Shown: piece after piece, positions 1 through 12,853 of the stretch
Layout: every line of letters begins with the position of its first letter
How positions within the stretch are numbered: position 1 is the first letter of the stretch
From: Lumbricus rubellus
Lineage: Eukaryota > Annelida > Clitellata > Crassiclitellata > Lumbricidae
Reading direction: 5' to 3'
Assembly: GCA_945859605.1 (NCBI GenBank)
Contig: OX243814.1
Span: 32,772,475-32,836,474, forward strand
DNA: 64,000 nucleotides
Notes under the pieces: generated by a model
What the model was told of the DNA's origin: nothing
Seen by the model: only the letters and a program-made list of their open reading frames with translations
The model's database searches: none
Translations under genes and position numbers: made by a program

Positions 1-2084
1 CTGCATTTCAGTCACAGTCATTTTCGAACCGTAGGTTTCAGTTAATCAGTTTGATTTGTTTTTGTATTATGGTTCTTATGAATGATTTTACAATAATTAA
101 CTATGCAGCAGCATGGTTCATCATTGTCTGTGTATACATCCTGACCACTTCTGGAAAGAACTCTTCAATCTTTTGACAACATTAATGTCTGTTGAACTTC
201 CTGCTGGATTAGAATGAGAGTTTATCCAGAACAGTGAAACTCTCCTGATCTGCGTTCTATAAAGCACATTTAGGGGGCGCCCCCCCCCTACCCCGCAAGA
301 GCATTTCAGGAACCCATCAAAAGCGTTTAACCGCGAATGCCCAGCAGAGTGTGTCAACGCCCACTTAACTGAACAGTCTTGTCTACAGGAAGGACTCTCT
401 TCTGGAGTTGCTGCTGCTGCTGCTGCCAGAGTTCCTGGCAGGGGCACACTCTACGTTTTGTGCTTTATCGGGCGTAATGGAATTTATTGGATGGAGGAGG
501 CGACTGTGTTCCCTTAGCCCCTCAGCCCCCCTGCTGCTGCTGTATCTCTTTGTTTAGCGACGACATTTCCGCCACAGCTGCGGCGTCGTGCACATTTTCC
601 TGAATCGATGGCTCGCACGTCCGTCCCCGTGATTTGTAACTCCAGAGGAATCGGGGCACATCCACCCGAGGGGGAGGGGTTGGTGGGGGGCCGCAGTATA
701 TTCCGCGAATTGAGTGTGGAGCGTTGTTGCGTGGTGGACTGCCAGGGAAAATTATTATTTGTGGGCGAATAATAATACAGTGGTTGTGTTTGCCGGTGAT
801 TGCCAGGAATTGCCTTCGAATTACGAGAAAGTGGTTGGTGTGATTGCTGCTGTGGAATGGTCTTCAGCAAGTTCAGCTGCTGCAGAAATTTTTATTGTAT
901 CGCATAAACCTCCTGTGGAATATCTGTCTGTCTGCATGTGCTACTGTGCGTTTTTATGCGAGAATCAATATAAGCATGGTGTGAATTAAATTCTGAAATG
1001 TACCGGTGTTTGGAGATTCTGAATGCTGGATATATGGAATAGGCCTATTCATAAAATGAACATGCTACTAGTTACTGACCTGAATACTTCATTGAGAAGA
1101 TGAGAGCAGTCTTTTTAACTAATCATGTGAGGGGCAACCATATAGGTATAGTTAACAGCTTCATTTTTAAGCCTCAACATGGGCAAGTGACCCCCATCCT
1201 TTCTCTTCTCTCTATTGTTCCCACTGATAGTTTATGGACGGTGTTGCCATTTTATGGTAGACTTTACTAGGACTAGGTAGTGGTAAAGATACATGTAGAG
1301 CGGATATCTTGAAGTGTGTTTTGCCCAGGAAGAGATTTGAACCACTGAATACAGTGCTTCACGTTAACCATTAAACTGTGGTGCACCAAAAATGCTTGAT
1401 GAGTTAGCGTAATATTCCAAATAGGCCTACTGCTAGATAGTGGGGGAATTTTCCATTCTGCTGGCATTTATTACCTTGTGATTGAAGAAGCCTGTGTTTA
1501 TAAGATAGGTGTCTTGAGGAATTGCCAGACACTCGATTAACCTGGCTTAGGCGAACACAGAGAGGAATTCTTCTTTTATCATTTCAGGTGCAATACATCC
1601 CAAGCCAGATGCATTATATACGGGCGGAATATTCGACATACTTAACAGCCTGTTTATCTTTGTTGCACTTTCTCTAATCTTGTCTGGCACTCCTCTTCTC
1701 ATAATAGAGACTATCTTTATTCTGGTCTTTAATTCAGTCTATGCTATGTCTAGCCTGAGTACTGTGAAGCATTGGTCTGAACTTTCAACTCCTCCCTTAC
1801 ACTCCTCCTCCTCCCTTGAAGGTCTTGTACAGCAGATAACAGACAGCTGAGCATTGGCCAGATGGTGATCGGATGGTTTCAGTGGCTGGTGGTATGCCAC
1901 ATTGTGCTGTGATGGCTATCATGCACATTGTAAGCCATGCGTGAAGCCTTTCACAGCTCCCCTCTCAAGGCTCTCATGGTCAACTGCATGGCTGGTAATG
2001 GAGACGAAGAATTAGTCTACTTTATCGAATTACCGTGCAGCCCTAGTGCCACCCCACTGTATCCATCGACCCTTGCTTTTTACT
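1..2084. other. No gene recognised
   Basis: No open frame here resembles a known protein and I see no convincing exon. The stretch holds only short low-complexity runs, such as a CTG/CTC-rich patch near 400-425 and a C-run near 281-290. It could be intron or intergenic DNA upstream of the plexin exons. Confidence 0.5.
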
Positions 2085-2760
2085 CCTCATCTCCTCTTCT
2101 TCTTCCTCCTCTCTTCTTCTGTATGTCTGTCTGTCTGTCTCTCTCTTTTGCTATGTCTGTCTATATCTTGCTCTGTGTTTCTCTTAATCTTGCTGTCTAT
2201 TGTTCTTTCTAACTGTTTCTCTTTCACTCTCTCTGTATCTTATAACCTCATCTTCTTCTCTCTCTTTTGCTCTCTCTATCTCTCTTCTCTTGTCTGTCTG
2301 TCTGTACGTCTGTCTATCTGACTGTCTGTCTTCCTGCCTGCCTGCCTGTCTCCGTCCGTCTGTTTGTCTGTTTGTCTCTGTTTCTTGGTTTCTCTGTGCC
2401 TGTCTTGCTGTCTCTGTCTCTCTCTCTTCACTCCAGTGCACCAACTGAACGCTGCCCTGTGGCCATTGGACATTCGAGGAAGACGATGACGATGATGAAG
2501 ATGAAGATGATGAAGATGATGAAGATGCTGATCGGTAACTGACAGCAGATGGTGCTATTGTGAAATTACTCTTGCCAGTGAAACAACCAACCGCCTGCGC
2601 TCTCCATCCGCCTCCTCCTTCCACTCCTCATCTATTCCTCCTCATTTTCCTCCTCTTCCTCCTCCTCATCTCTTCCTCTCCTTCTTCTTCTACTCCTCCT
2701 CTTTTTACTCTTCATGCCCTCTTTCACCTCCTCCTCCTCTTCCTCAAGGATCTCGAACAC
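2085..2760. repeat. Pyrimidine-rich CTGT/CTCT/CCT low-complexity tract
   Basis: Degenerate CTGT, CTCT and CCTG repeats fill roughly 2085-2440. A GATGAA-type purine run follows at about 2483-2530 and a CCT-rich tract at about 2605-2755. Long frames through it translate only to Ser/Cys/Leu or Arg/Gln/Thr runs and are not genes. Confidence 0.9.
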
Positions 2761-3189
2761 TCGAGGAGGAGCCTTCTGCTCCTCAGCCAGATAATCATTG
2801 GACCTCGAGGGGGTAGTGGGAGGTAAAGGGAGTAATCGAATCGACCTTAACTCCAGTTAGTTGATCACGAGAGCAACAGCCACAGAACGGGACGAGGAGA
2901 GCAGACCAACCATCCATCCATCCATCCGGTGGTCAGTCCTTCCTGCCAGGTCTAGCAGCAGCAGCAGCAGCAGCAACCGTTGCTTCCACTGCGCCATCAC
3001 CGTTACCACCACCGTCGCTGCCGTATGCCTCGTGGCTCCCTTTAGACTGCGCTGATTGCTCGGCCAAATGTCCGGTGCAATCAATCAACTGTCGGCCACC
3101 GGACGAAGGACGAACGGACGGATGGATGGATGGATGGAGGAGGACGGCCTTTCCTCCAGTTCCAGTCCGATGGAGATGCATCGATTTCT

Positions 3190-3535
3190 GACCGTCCGTC
3201 CGTGAGTCAGGTCGTCCGTCCCCCGCACGTCGTTCGTTCGTGCGTGCGTCTGTCCGTCCGTCCGTCTGTCCGTTCGTCTGTCTGTCTGTCTGTCCTGCTG
3301 TCTCCGTCCTGCTGTCTGTCCGTACGTCTGTCCATTTGTCTGTCCGTTTGTCTGTCCGTCCTTCTGTCTGTCCGTTTGTCTGTCCGTCCTTCTGTCTGTC
3401 CGTTTGTCTGTCCGTCCTTCTATCAGTCCGTTCGTCTGTCCGTTCGTCTGTCCGTTCGTCTGTCCGTCCGTTTGTCCGTCCGTTTGTCCGTCCGTTTGTC
3501 CGTCCGTCTGTCCGTCCGTCCTTCCATCCTCCTTC
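3190..3535. repeat. (GTCT/GTCC)n tetranucleotide array
   Basis: About 345 bp of GTCTGTCC-type repeat, preceded by short CCAT and GGAT tetranucleotide runs near 2912-2930 and 3117-3137. All three forward frames stay open only because the unit lacks stop codons. Confidence 0.95.
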
Positions 3536-3809
3536 AGATGGCCGTCGACGATTTCGATTTCGTCTGCTTGACTCGGTGCACTGAGTACTTGATTCAGCTG
3601 CGAATTGTGGGAGGGAAAGGGGCAGAGGGATATGGTAGAGGGGGTCGTAAGGGAGGGGGCGGTTCAGTTGTTGGCGTTTTTGGTTACGGGTCTGGTGGGC
3701 ATTTCTGACGGCGGTTGTGCTGTGGGTGTCGGCGATGGCAGTGGCGCAGTATCCGATCTAGCATGTTATTAATATTAATAGCATGCATGGCTGGTCCTAC
3801 TGTTCGGCT

Positions 3810-4100
3810 GTGGCAGACAGATAGGCAGACAGCTAGGCAGACAGATAGGTGGATTGTCAGGCAGAGAGACAGATAGACAGACAGATAGGCATACAGACAG
3901 ACAGATAGGTGGATTGACAGGCAGAGAGACAGACAGATAGATAGGCAGACAGACAGATAGGCAGATAGACAGACGAGCAGACAGATAGGCAGACAGACAG
4001 ATAGGCATACAGACAGATAGACAGACAGATGAGCATACATATAGACAGACAGACAGGTAGACAGACAAAGAGGTAGACAGACGTGTGCAGACAGGATGCA
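3810..4100. repeat. (AGAC/AGAT)n array, opposite sense to the 3.2-kb array
   Basis: About 290 bp of AGACAGATAGGC-type repeat. It is the approximate complement of the GTCT/GTCC array about 275 bp to its left, so the two form a large imperfect inverted pair. Confidence 0.93.
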
Positions 4101-4540
4101 ATAGAATAGAGGCAGAGGCAGACTGGGTTCTAGAGGTTTCTTTGAACGCAGGATGGGTGGAGTGGCCTGACACACATAGATAACGTAGAACCGAACATGT
4201 ATTATTGTTATTAGGAGTGATGCCTGCTTGCCTTCTGCCTCCCTGGTGGACCTGGTTTCACTCACTGTCTCCACGGAGTCAAACGTCAAACCCGTCGTAT
4301 ACCCTACTCTTCCCTTACGACCCCCTCTACCATCCCTCTGCCCTTCCCTATTACAATACTCTTCCCTTCCACGCATTCCTCTATACTTCCCTAGCGGGTA
4401 TACATCGCTTTCCAAGTGCTACTACCCCAGTCTTTGGTCACACACATGTGTCTTCTCTAGGCTACAGTTTGTTCCAACTGTTTGATCTTCTGCCGCCATG
4501 GAGGGAGCTGTTTCCCATTTTGCATGCTCTGCAAATATGA

Positions 4541-4564
4541 TGATGCTGCTGCTGCTGGTGCTGC

Positions 4565-4659
<95 letters not shown>

Positions 4660-4696
4660 CTGCTGCTGCTGCTGCTGATGATGATGATGCTGCTGC

Positions 4697-4731
<35 letters not shown>

Positions 4732-4762
4732 ATGATGATTATGATTATGATGATGATGCTGA
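4541..4762. repeat. Composite (CTG)n/(ATG)n trinucleotide tract
   Basis: Alternating blocks of CTG and ATG triplets. The first block is CTG, followed by about 25 ATG units, then shorter CTG and ATG blocks. Open frames here code for Leu, Met, Asp or Ala homopolymers and are artefacts. Confidence 0.97.
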
Positions 4763-5014
4763 AGTGGGGTTGTCGTACCTCATTTGTAAGCGGATATTGT
4801 TACGAGATCTGTGATTGGTTTAATCATTAGCGTATGTGCTCCGTGTCATCGGATATCGTTTGATAAAGAAACCAGTGTTCACGTTTCACAAAGATCCCTC
4901 GGCTGGTTGTTTCTGATGAAAGCCAGACGTTTTGTTGTGACCCTAAGGGTGGAGAGCATGATGCGTACAATAGAAGAAGGCCCCCTACTGAGGTACTTAT
5001 TGGTAAGACTATTG

Positions 5015-5150
5015 TTGTATGTATGTATGTATGTATGTATGTATGTATGTATGTATGTATGTATGTATGTATGTATGTATGTATTTATGTGTATGTGTGT
5101 GTGTGTGTGTATGTATGTATGTACGTATGTATGTATGTATGTATGTATGA
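5015..5150. repeat. (GTAT)n microsatellite
   Basis: Nearly uninterrupted GTAT tetranucleotides with a short GT dinucleotide patch near 5095-5110. It abuts a minus-strand SINE fragment on its right, as expected for the simple-repeat tail of such an element. Confidence 0.95.
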
Positions 5151-5352
5151 GCACTTGTAATAGTGCTTTTTCAAGAAACTACTCAGAGGCGCTCCCGACT
5201 TCAGCGCAGGCACTGAATCGGAGTTTCACACCGAAACGCATGACCAATTGCGGATGAACGACTTGCTCACGGTCCCTATGCAGCGGCTTGAGCCCACAAC
5301 CTTCCGACTCCAAGGCACGAAACAAACCCCCTAAACCACCACACCCTACAAT
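5150..5352 (-). mobile_element. tRNA-derived SINE, diverged copy
   Basis: Aligns by eye with the better preserved SINE copies at 32667, 39699 and 41883. Read on the minus strand it has a diverged tRNA-like head (about 5350-5270), a central body and the shared tail whose plus-strand form contains CAGAGGCGCTCCCGAC. It belongs to a diverged subgroup with the 61.2-kb copy; both have an extra GCGGCTTGAG segment next to the head. Confidence 0.7.
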
Positions 5353-5678
5353 GAATATCACTTAGGCATAATATAATGGCAACACTTTTGATGGCAGGGA
5401 AGTCGCCAGATACGACATTATCCACAATTATGACAAGACAGATTAACCAGATACGGGTGGTGTAGTGCAGAAACCAAACGGTGCAAATCCCGCTGCATAA
5501 TTTGACGCAGGAAATTGGCTGCATATAAATGCAAATTGGCTTTGTTCAAATCCGGGGGCTGGCCTCTCAGCAGGCCTCGGGGTTAGATCAGTCCCCTTGT
5601 CTCAATTGCCGGTCGTAAATAGGCGCTAAAGGAGACGGCGTCGGCAGGCGACTTCCGGTCATAAACCCTTGTGTTATC

Positions 5679-6570
5679 CACTGTATCCAGTGATATTTTC
5701 ATTAACGATAAGTGAAATTAGAACTGAAAATATTGATTTCCGTTAAGTATAACTATAACTGTAACTGAAATTATTTTAAGAACGAAAACTGAAATAGAAC
5801 GGAAATTGAGCACACCGAACTGAAATTAGAATAAAAACGAAAATTAATTCTCGAACTGAAATTAATGAAAAAAATGGAAATTTTAGCTGACAGTTTTTCC
5901 GATGCAGCTGTGTTTGTTTAAAAGACGCACATACTTTCTGACTCTTACAACTTTTGTATCTTTTGCCTAGCATGTGCTTTACCACAGTTAGTTTATAAAC
6001 AATTTTTCATTTGGACTTTCCCTGTAACTGTAAGTTTATAATTTTCAACTTCGCAACAAGACTGGAAATCACTTGGCCAAATGACGAAAATCATGTATTG
6101 GACTTTTTAAGTAGGTTGCTGCGAGGAATATGAAGGATATACACTGTTCGAAAGCTTGTCAAAACTAAATGGGGCGGGGGGTCCACGATACATGGGCATT
6201 TCTAAATGCGGACCATGGCCTGATGTGCCCCGCCCGGATCCGCCCCTGGTAGACCCTTCAGTGGAATACTATTAAGGAGAGTGTAGTAGCCTATTTTTAG
6301 AAAAACGTATGCCAAAGTCAAACAGGGCTCTTTAAAGTTACAGAAGCACATCGTTAATGAGAACGCTGAAACTCAAGTTGTAAAAAGAAGTATAACTGAA
6401 AATATATTCATACAAGAACTGAATTGAGAACTGAAATTATTTCGAAAACTGAATTAGAAGTATAACTGAAATTTTTTGAAGAACTGGAACTGAATTAGAA
6501 CTGAAATTGAGACCATCCGAACTGAAATAGAAGTAAAACGGAAATTATTTCCTGAAGTAAAATATCACTG
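5679..6570. mobile_element. Non-autonomous DNA transposon (hAT-like) rich in ACTGAAATTA repeats
   Basis: The ends carry a perfect 12-bp inverted repeat, CAGTGATATTTT at 5688-5699 and its complement ending at 6570. A direct repeat GTGTTATCC lies at 5671-5679 and 6571-6579 and could be the target-site duplication. If so, the left end carries about 8-9 additional bases. The interior is full of degenerate GAACTGAAATTAGAA-type subrepeats and has no transposase frame. The superfamily assignment is inferred from CAG-type ends and the ~8-bp duplication. Confidence 0.65.
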
Positions 6571-6797
6571 GTGTTATCCGACGTGCATTTTCGTCGCCGC
6601 CGCTCTACTGCGAACTGGCGCTGTATAAATTCTGTGTAAAAAGCGGTTGTCGCGATTGAAAATGCCCGTCGCCTGTCAGAAATAAGCTCGATTTAGATGC
6701 CTGTTCTGTTCGCACAAATTGGTCGGCAATTGCCGTCGTCGTCTGCGTGTTTCGCGCCGTTGTTCTGCCTTTGGCGGGAAAACGTGATACATACGTC

Positions 6798-7157
6798 CAG
6801 GGATGCCACTCTGGATTAAAAAAATTCAGATCCAGCCGAAGGAATGGCTAAAAAGCTATAAAAATACATTGAATTTTCGGACTTGAAATTTCTGGCTACC
6901 TCTTATTTTTAGTCCTTCAGGTCTCCAAAATTTCTAGATTTTTCCTATTTTTCCTTTCCAATTTTCAGATAATTTTGCTCAAATCTTCCTACTTTTTGCT
7001 CGTCTTTTGTATTTTTTACCGAAAAATTTCTTCTTTTTTTAAATGTCAGAAAAACCGCCGTGACAAAAAATTCTAGATCTTGACCAAAAAAGCACCTAGA
7101 AACCTAGACCGAAAAAACCCTAAATCTAGGTGAAAAAAGCTATGAGTGGCATCCCTG
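6798..7157. mobile_element. hAT-like MITE with 14-bp terminal inverted repeats
   Basis: Perfect terminal inverted repeats CAGGGATGCCACTC at 6798-6811 and their complement at 7144-7157. The flanking octamers are CATACGTC (6790-6797) and CATACGTT (7158-7165), a 7/8 match to an 8-bp target-site duplication, the hAT length. The 360-bp interior is T-rich with no coding capacity. Confidence 0.85.
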
Positions 7158-7165
7158 CATACGTT

Positions 7166-9750
7166 TTGGCGGGCATAACTTTGTGTTGGGATATTATATG
7201 GTATCCGTGGCTGTTGTGCCTCGGGCTGTATGCCACGCCGTCGTTGTATGTACACAGCGGCATTCATACGAATTGCCTTTGTGCTTTGTTGCAAATATTT
7301 TGCTAACTGCTAAACTGTTATTGGGCGGGAATTAGTTTTGTGATTAAACATTTCCCCGGGCTGTTGGTAAATTCGTGAGAAGTTGGACACGAAATTGGCG
7401 GGCAATTATGCGGAATGCCTGCATAATGGCGCCGTAATTGGCTGGCTGCCTGCCTGCGCCTCCAGCCACCGAGCTGGACATGAAGGGAGACGCGCAGTTT
7501 CGTTGGGCTCTCTCCAAAATTAACCTGCTTGACCTCGGCAAAACACTCGAAGCTATCTAATTTGTTAGTTGGCACGACATTTCTGCATCAGGCCTTTTCA
7601 AGCGAATCGAATCGTTTACTTTTATTATTCAGCGACGGCGGAGGTTGTAAATGTAGCCTAAACTGCTCCAGGCTGATGTTTTAAATGTGCGGGAGTTTTG
7701 GAACAGAGGGAAGGAGAGCGTGTTTACTTTGTATCATTGAGTGTTGTGTATGGAGAGAGAAAATGACTGCTATCAGTTGGTGTCACGTGCCGTTTGAGGG
7801 ACATGGTAGCCATAGTTGGTTAGAGGGCTTGCTCAGTGCTCACCTTGTAGCATACTCATTTGGTTTGAGTCTCCCATAAGAATGATAATAGATGATGATG
7901 GTGGTGGTAGTGGTGGTGATGATGATGATACTTTTTAGTGGATTTGTACAGTGCCTCTTCAAGGGTACTACTCGGAGGCACTCCAAACCTCAGCACTGTC
8001 AGACATAGGCTAGCCGTCTTAGATGAGAGAGGAATGCCCGAGAATTACTGTGCAGGGCCATTGAAGGAGTCTTTCACTCCTAGCTTCCCATTTGCCATTG
8101 ATTGATATTGGTGCTTAATAAATATACATAACAATAGTATTTATAGACGTACCAAATTTTATGAATAAAATGCAACTCTTGTAGATGCAAATGCTACTTT
8201 GCATAGATGCATCGTGCATGCTTGCAATCGTATAGGCCTACATGTCAGGGCTTCTTTTAAGTACCGGTAGTCTTTAGAACAGCCCCCCCCTTCTCTGCCA
8301 TTCCCATCCTGCCCATGTTAAAATTATTCTAAATCGGATGACAATGAACATTTTTAACATAACAAAAGTACTTTTACAGCTGCACAAATTTGTTTAGAAC
8401 TTGCCTTTTTGTGTAAACTGCACACGAACAAGCCCAGATACATGCGCACAAATGCAATATTACTTAGATGCAATCATGCAACGTGTGCTTTGATTGGTAT
8501 GTATATGTATGATTGTTTGTGTACATAGACGTGTCTGCGTGTGTACTCTGGTAACACCAGTTTTCACATTAGCGCATTAGATGCTAATTCAAAATCCATT
8601 ACGACATCGCTCGGTGAAAAAGCGCTACAAAAGGAACAATTTCCGGTTGTCACGGACTCTTTAGAATTCGAGATGACATGGCGCTGAATGCCAACGTTTT
8701 ATCGTTGCGTATTGACATCCACGGTGTAGAAAAATTGCGTGCGCGTGGTCTCTTAGCAACGAGGCAGTGAAGAAGACGGTTGTCCTTTCTGATTTGAAAG
8801 TTCTGTCCATTTATACGAACCGGACAAATGGACGTCTCTGTTGTGGTTCTGCAGTAAGACTTTCTCGTGAATCGTTTTATCGTTTTCCAAATTCGAATCA
8901 TCTCAGATTCTTCGGCGGCGAGCAAGGTCACGCTCCCGTACGGTGCCCCGCTAATCCCACAATTCCGTTCGTCCCCACCCTCCTTCCCATGTTCCTTTTA
9001 TGTCCCGTCGGTAGTAATCGATGATTTCGAATTTCTGTTCGTCGTCTGCTCCATGCTGTATGCGTTGCAATGCGTCATGGGCGGCGGCTCATCTTTTCAT
9101 GTTTTCTACGATTGCCCCCCCCCCTCAGCACAGGGGCCCCCTGTGGTGTCGGTGATCCATAAAGTGTTCTTTGAGATCGTGAGATGCATACATAGTAGGC
9201 CTACCAGGAAATCACGTTTGAATTCAACACTGCCCTCTTTTATCAGTCCTTGTGCATCATGATTGCCACCATCACATCACAACCATACCGCCGTCATCAT
9301 TATCATCGTCGTCATGATCATCATTGTCGTCATCATCATCATCATCATCATTACCCCTACCTGTTAGTCCTCCTCTTTGTCGTTGTCATTTGACATCAAC
9401 ACGAACAACATCATCATCATTATCATCATCGCTAGTTCCTTCAGCCAGCCATAAATAGGCTACATGACGATGATCGGTGGAAAGTAAATGATCACCATCT
9501 TTTCTTCATCATTTTGTTGTAATTATTTAGCGCCGTTTCTAGTTCCTACGCAGATGTGTGTGTCTGTGTGTGGGGTGGTAAACGAGTTTACCTTTAGGAT
9601 AGACACACAGCGTTTTCAATGTTCCTGTGTTTATCTGGCTGCTGTCTGTCTGTCTTCCTTCTTGTCATGTGTGCAGCTAGGGGTGATAGAGTGAAATGGA
9701 GACAGGGCTTTAAGTGTAATCCCGCCTTTTCTTTGATCTTCTAAGAGGGG
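7166..9750. other. No gene recognised; minor repeats
   Basis: I see no convincing exon. A minus-strand fragment of the shared SINE/LINE tail lies near 7940-8010, CAT/CATT triplet repeats fill much of 9270-9430, and a C-run lies near 9117-9124. Two overlapping frames around 8650-9260 do not resemble any family I know. Confidence 0.5.
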
Positions 9751-9751
9751 A

Positions 9752-9935
9752 GAGGGGTGGGGTGGGGTGGGGGGGGGGGGGTAAGGAGGTGTAGGTTGAG
9801 AAGAGATGCTGAGCTTTTTTTCCCTTCCAGTCAATAGCTACCACCTTGCTCGTCTCTTCGTCCCTCTTCTGTCCATGATTGCCTCTCTTCTTTCCTTCCT
9901 TCCTTCCGTCCGTCCTTCCTTCCTTCCTTTCCTCA
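9752..9935. repeat. G-run and CCTT/CCGT tetranucleotide repeat
   Basis: An interrupted G-rich run including a stretch of about 13 consecutive G at roughly 9768-9781, then TTCC-type tetranucleotides at about 9892-9932. No coding potential. Confidence 0.9.
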
Positions 9936-10009
9936 AAAGCACCAGATTTAAGGCTTAAGCGCTGAGAAATGAATCCACATACACTGAATAGTTTCTCTAA
10001 TAAATATAT

Positions 10010-10346
10010 TGCATGCATATTATTTCATATAATTATATATTTATATAGTGTATATTGTACATGTATGCTATATGTGTGTATATATATATTATATAATATA
10101 TATGTATATATGCTGCCTGCATTCATACATACATACACATACGCATGTATGTATATATGTGTGCAAAACTGTGCATACATGTATATGCATTTGTATATAT
10201 GTAGCAGCTTCACCTGTTTGCTGTTTGACAGCCATGTGGAGAAAATCAATCTGATGCAAGCAGAAGTTCTTATGTTCCACCATGTATTCTTTTCTATTAT
10301 TACAGTGTCTGCGCCTTCAGTTAGAAGTCTATGGTTAAAAATAGAT

Positions 10347-10380
<34 letters not shown>

Positions 10381-10545
10381 CTGTGTATATACATTGCATA
10401 TACAGAATATTATACATACCGGCTACACGGACTGTCGGACACTATATATATATACATATATACATATATATATATATATACATGTATATAATTATATTGT
10501 ATATTATGTTTGTGTATTATATATTTAGTCTCTGTGCCTTTAGTT
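10010..10545. repeat. AT-rich (TATA/TACA) repeat tract
   Basis: TA and TACATA repeats, including uninterrupted (TA)n near 10351-10377. Within it a ~30-bp segment around 10305-10335 recurs at about 10528-10555 with a few changes, suggesting a local duplication flanking the TA tract. Confidence 0.9.
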
Positions 10546-10959
10546 AGAAGTCTATTATATAACTAGGCATGTCTTTTTTGTTACGTGTATGCATAAAATA
10601 AAGCGGGTGCCTTATTGGAGATGTTTTTTATAATTAGATGCAGTTCATCAAACGTCCTGTTGCTTCTTTAAGTTTTTTCAATCTACACTGGTTAATCCCC
10701 GTTATGTCTGGACAGCCAGTCTAGATTTGTTTGGAGTTTTTGTTACTACTATTCATTGTATTTTTATTTTTGATATTATGAATACATTCGTGTTTTATTT
10801 CATTTTCATATGTATAATTTTGATTTTTAAAACACTAGACATCGATCGATGGTGGGCTAATATTACCAAAATTAATGTGGTCAACATATCTAGAGATTAG
10901 CGTGGATGACAGAGCGGCAGTCTATGGTATAATAGAGACATTAATGAATATTAAATATT
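10546..10959. other. No gene recognised
   Basis: AT-rich unique-looking sequence between the TA repeat tract and the LINE insertion. No frame, motif or repeat could be recognised. Confidence 0.5.
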
Positions 10960-10972
10960 ATTAAATTGGAAG
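10960..10972. repeat. Left target-site duplication of LINE copy 1
   Basis: ATTAAATTGGAAG at 10960-10972 is repeated exactly at 12841-12853 and brackets the LINE copy. This 13-bp direct repeat defines both ends of the insertion. Confidence 0.9.
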
Positions 10973-12840
10973 CAAAAGAAGCAAAGAAGGAAGGGAACAG
11001 GGATAGGGTAAAAACGTTGAATAAGACCTTCCAAAGGAAGGCAAGGGAGGATAAAGAAAACCATCTCAACGAAATGTGCAGAGAACTGGAGGAAGAAGGA
11101 AAGAAAGGAAGAACTAAAGAACTGTTCGCAAAGATGAAGGAAATAACAAAGACAGCAGGCCCTAGAATGGGTTCACTCAAGTCGAAGGATGGGAAGATAA
11201 TAGGAGATGAGGAGGAGATAAAGGAAAGGTGGAGAGAGTATACGGAAGAGCTGTACATGGAAGATGAATGTGTCAAGAAGGAAAACATCAAAATAGAGGA
11301 AGTTGAGAACGAACCAGATATATTGGAGGTAGAGGTGGAGTGGGCGATAAAACAGCTCAAGGACAACAAAGCGCCAGGACATGATGGAATACCTATAGAA
11401 CTGGTAAAAGCGGGAGATGAAGCAGTGGTGAGAACTATTACAAAACTATGCAATCAAATCTGGAAAACTGGGCAGTGGCCGGAGGATTGGAAAAGGTCCG
11501 TGTTCATACCAATATTCAAGAAAGGAGATGCGAGAGAGTGTGGAAATTATCGAACGATAGCGATGATATCGCACACGAGCAAAATACTCCTCAAAATAAT
11601 CCACAAAAGAATGGAGAAGACAATCGAAAGGGAATTACCAGCCAACCAAGCGGGATTCAGGAAGGCGCGAGGAACGCGCGATCACATCGCCAATATAAGG
11701 TGGATTATGGAGAGACAGAGGGAATACGGGCAACAGGTGCATATGTGTTTTATAGACTATAGCAAGGCATTTGATTGCATAGACCATACACTACTGTGGC
11801 AGACGCTAATTGAGATGGGAATTCCGAAGCATTTGATTAAACTACTACAGGGCCTCTATGTGGATCAAGAAGCGGTAATAAGAACTGAATATGGTGACAC
11901 AGGGAAATTTAAAATAAGGAAAGGAGTGAGGCAGGGGTGCATTTTGTCCCCTTTCCTGTTCAATCTGTATGCCGAGAGAATTATGAGGAGGGCTGGATTG
12001 GAGGAGGCAACAGAGGGGGTAAGGATAGCGGGGAAAATACTGAATAATCTGAGGTACGCCGATGATACGACATTATTGGCGGGTAAGAGGGACGACCTAG
12101 TCAAGTTAATAAGAAGAGTCAGGAAGGAAAGCGAAAAGGCGGGACTATACTTCAATGTAAAGAAAACAAAGGTTATGACAACTGCAACATGGAAAAACTT
12201 TGAGGTGGATGGAGAAACGATAGAGGTAGTATCGAGGTTCACATTCCTGGGATCTATGATAGAGAAGGAGGGAAGAAGTGATATGGAAATAAGGAGGAGG
12301 GTAACAATGGGGAAAACGGCAATGAACGGTCTGGAAAAGATTTGGAAGGACAAATACGTGAGCAGGGAAACAAAGAAAAGACTGGTAAGAGCACTGATCT
12401 TCCCAGTCGTCCTATATGGATGCGAGACATGGACAAAGACACGGGATATGGAAAAGAAAATCAACACGTGTGAGATGTGGATTTGGAGAAAGATGCTAAG
12501 GATTTCATGGACGGAGAAGAGAACTAACGAATCGGTGCGCGAGGAGCTCGGAATAGAGAGGGAGGAGACACTGCAGCAAACAGCAACTTGGAGGAAATTG
12601 AGCTACTTCGGCCATGTGATGAGATCTAACGGTTTGGAAAAGGAGCTGATGACGGCATGCGGTGAGGGAAGGAGAAGATGCGGAAGACCAAGGAAGAAAT
12701 GGTTGGATGAAGTACAGGAAAAGTCTGGCATGAGACTGGAGGAACTAAGAGAGGCGACTAGGGAGAGGATCAACTGGAGAGGATGCACCAGGGCTTTCGC
12801 CAGAGCTCCAGTAGCTGACGGCACCAGGTGACCAGGTGTG
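10973..12840 (+). mobile_element. RTE-like non-LTR retrotransposon (LINE), 5'-truncated copy 1
   Basis: The open frame covers 10966-12831, with the first few codons contributed by flanking DNA. It encodes a reverse transcriptase with [24 protein letters not shown] and the catalytic RYADD box in order, then a C-terminal region with [18 protein letters not shown] and GRPRKKW. These are typical of RTE-type LINEs. The N-terminal apurinic endonuclease is missing, so the copy is 5'-truncated. A 13-bp duplication flanks it and the 3' end has no poly(A) tail but a short CACCAGGTGACCAGGTG direct repeat. The frame is uninterrupted, and the copy differs from the one at 30.2-32.2 kb at about nine residues in 613, so the family was recently active. 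The RTE clade call is from motif resemblance only. Confidence 0.9.
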
Positions 12841-12853
12841 ATTAAATTGGAAG

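Noticed and set aside
4482..4830. Open frames with Asp, Met and Leu homopolymers
   Set aside because: They lie wholly in the (CTG)n/(ATG)n microsatellite; all frames are open because the repeat lacks stops.
10941..12467. Antisense frames overlapping LINE copy 1 (and the same at 30556-32247)
   Set aside because: They are shadows of the reverse transcriptase frame and resemble nothing themselves.
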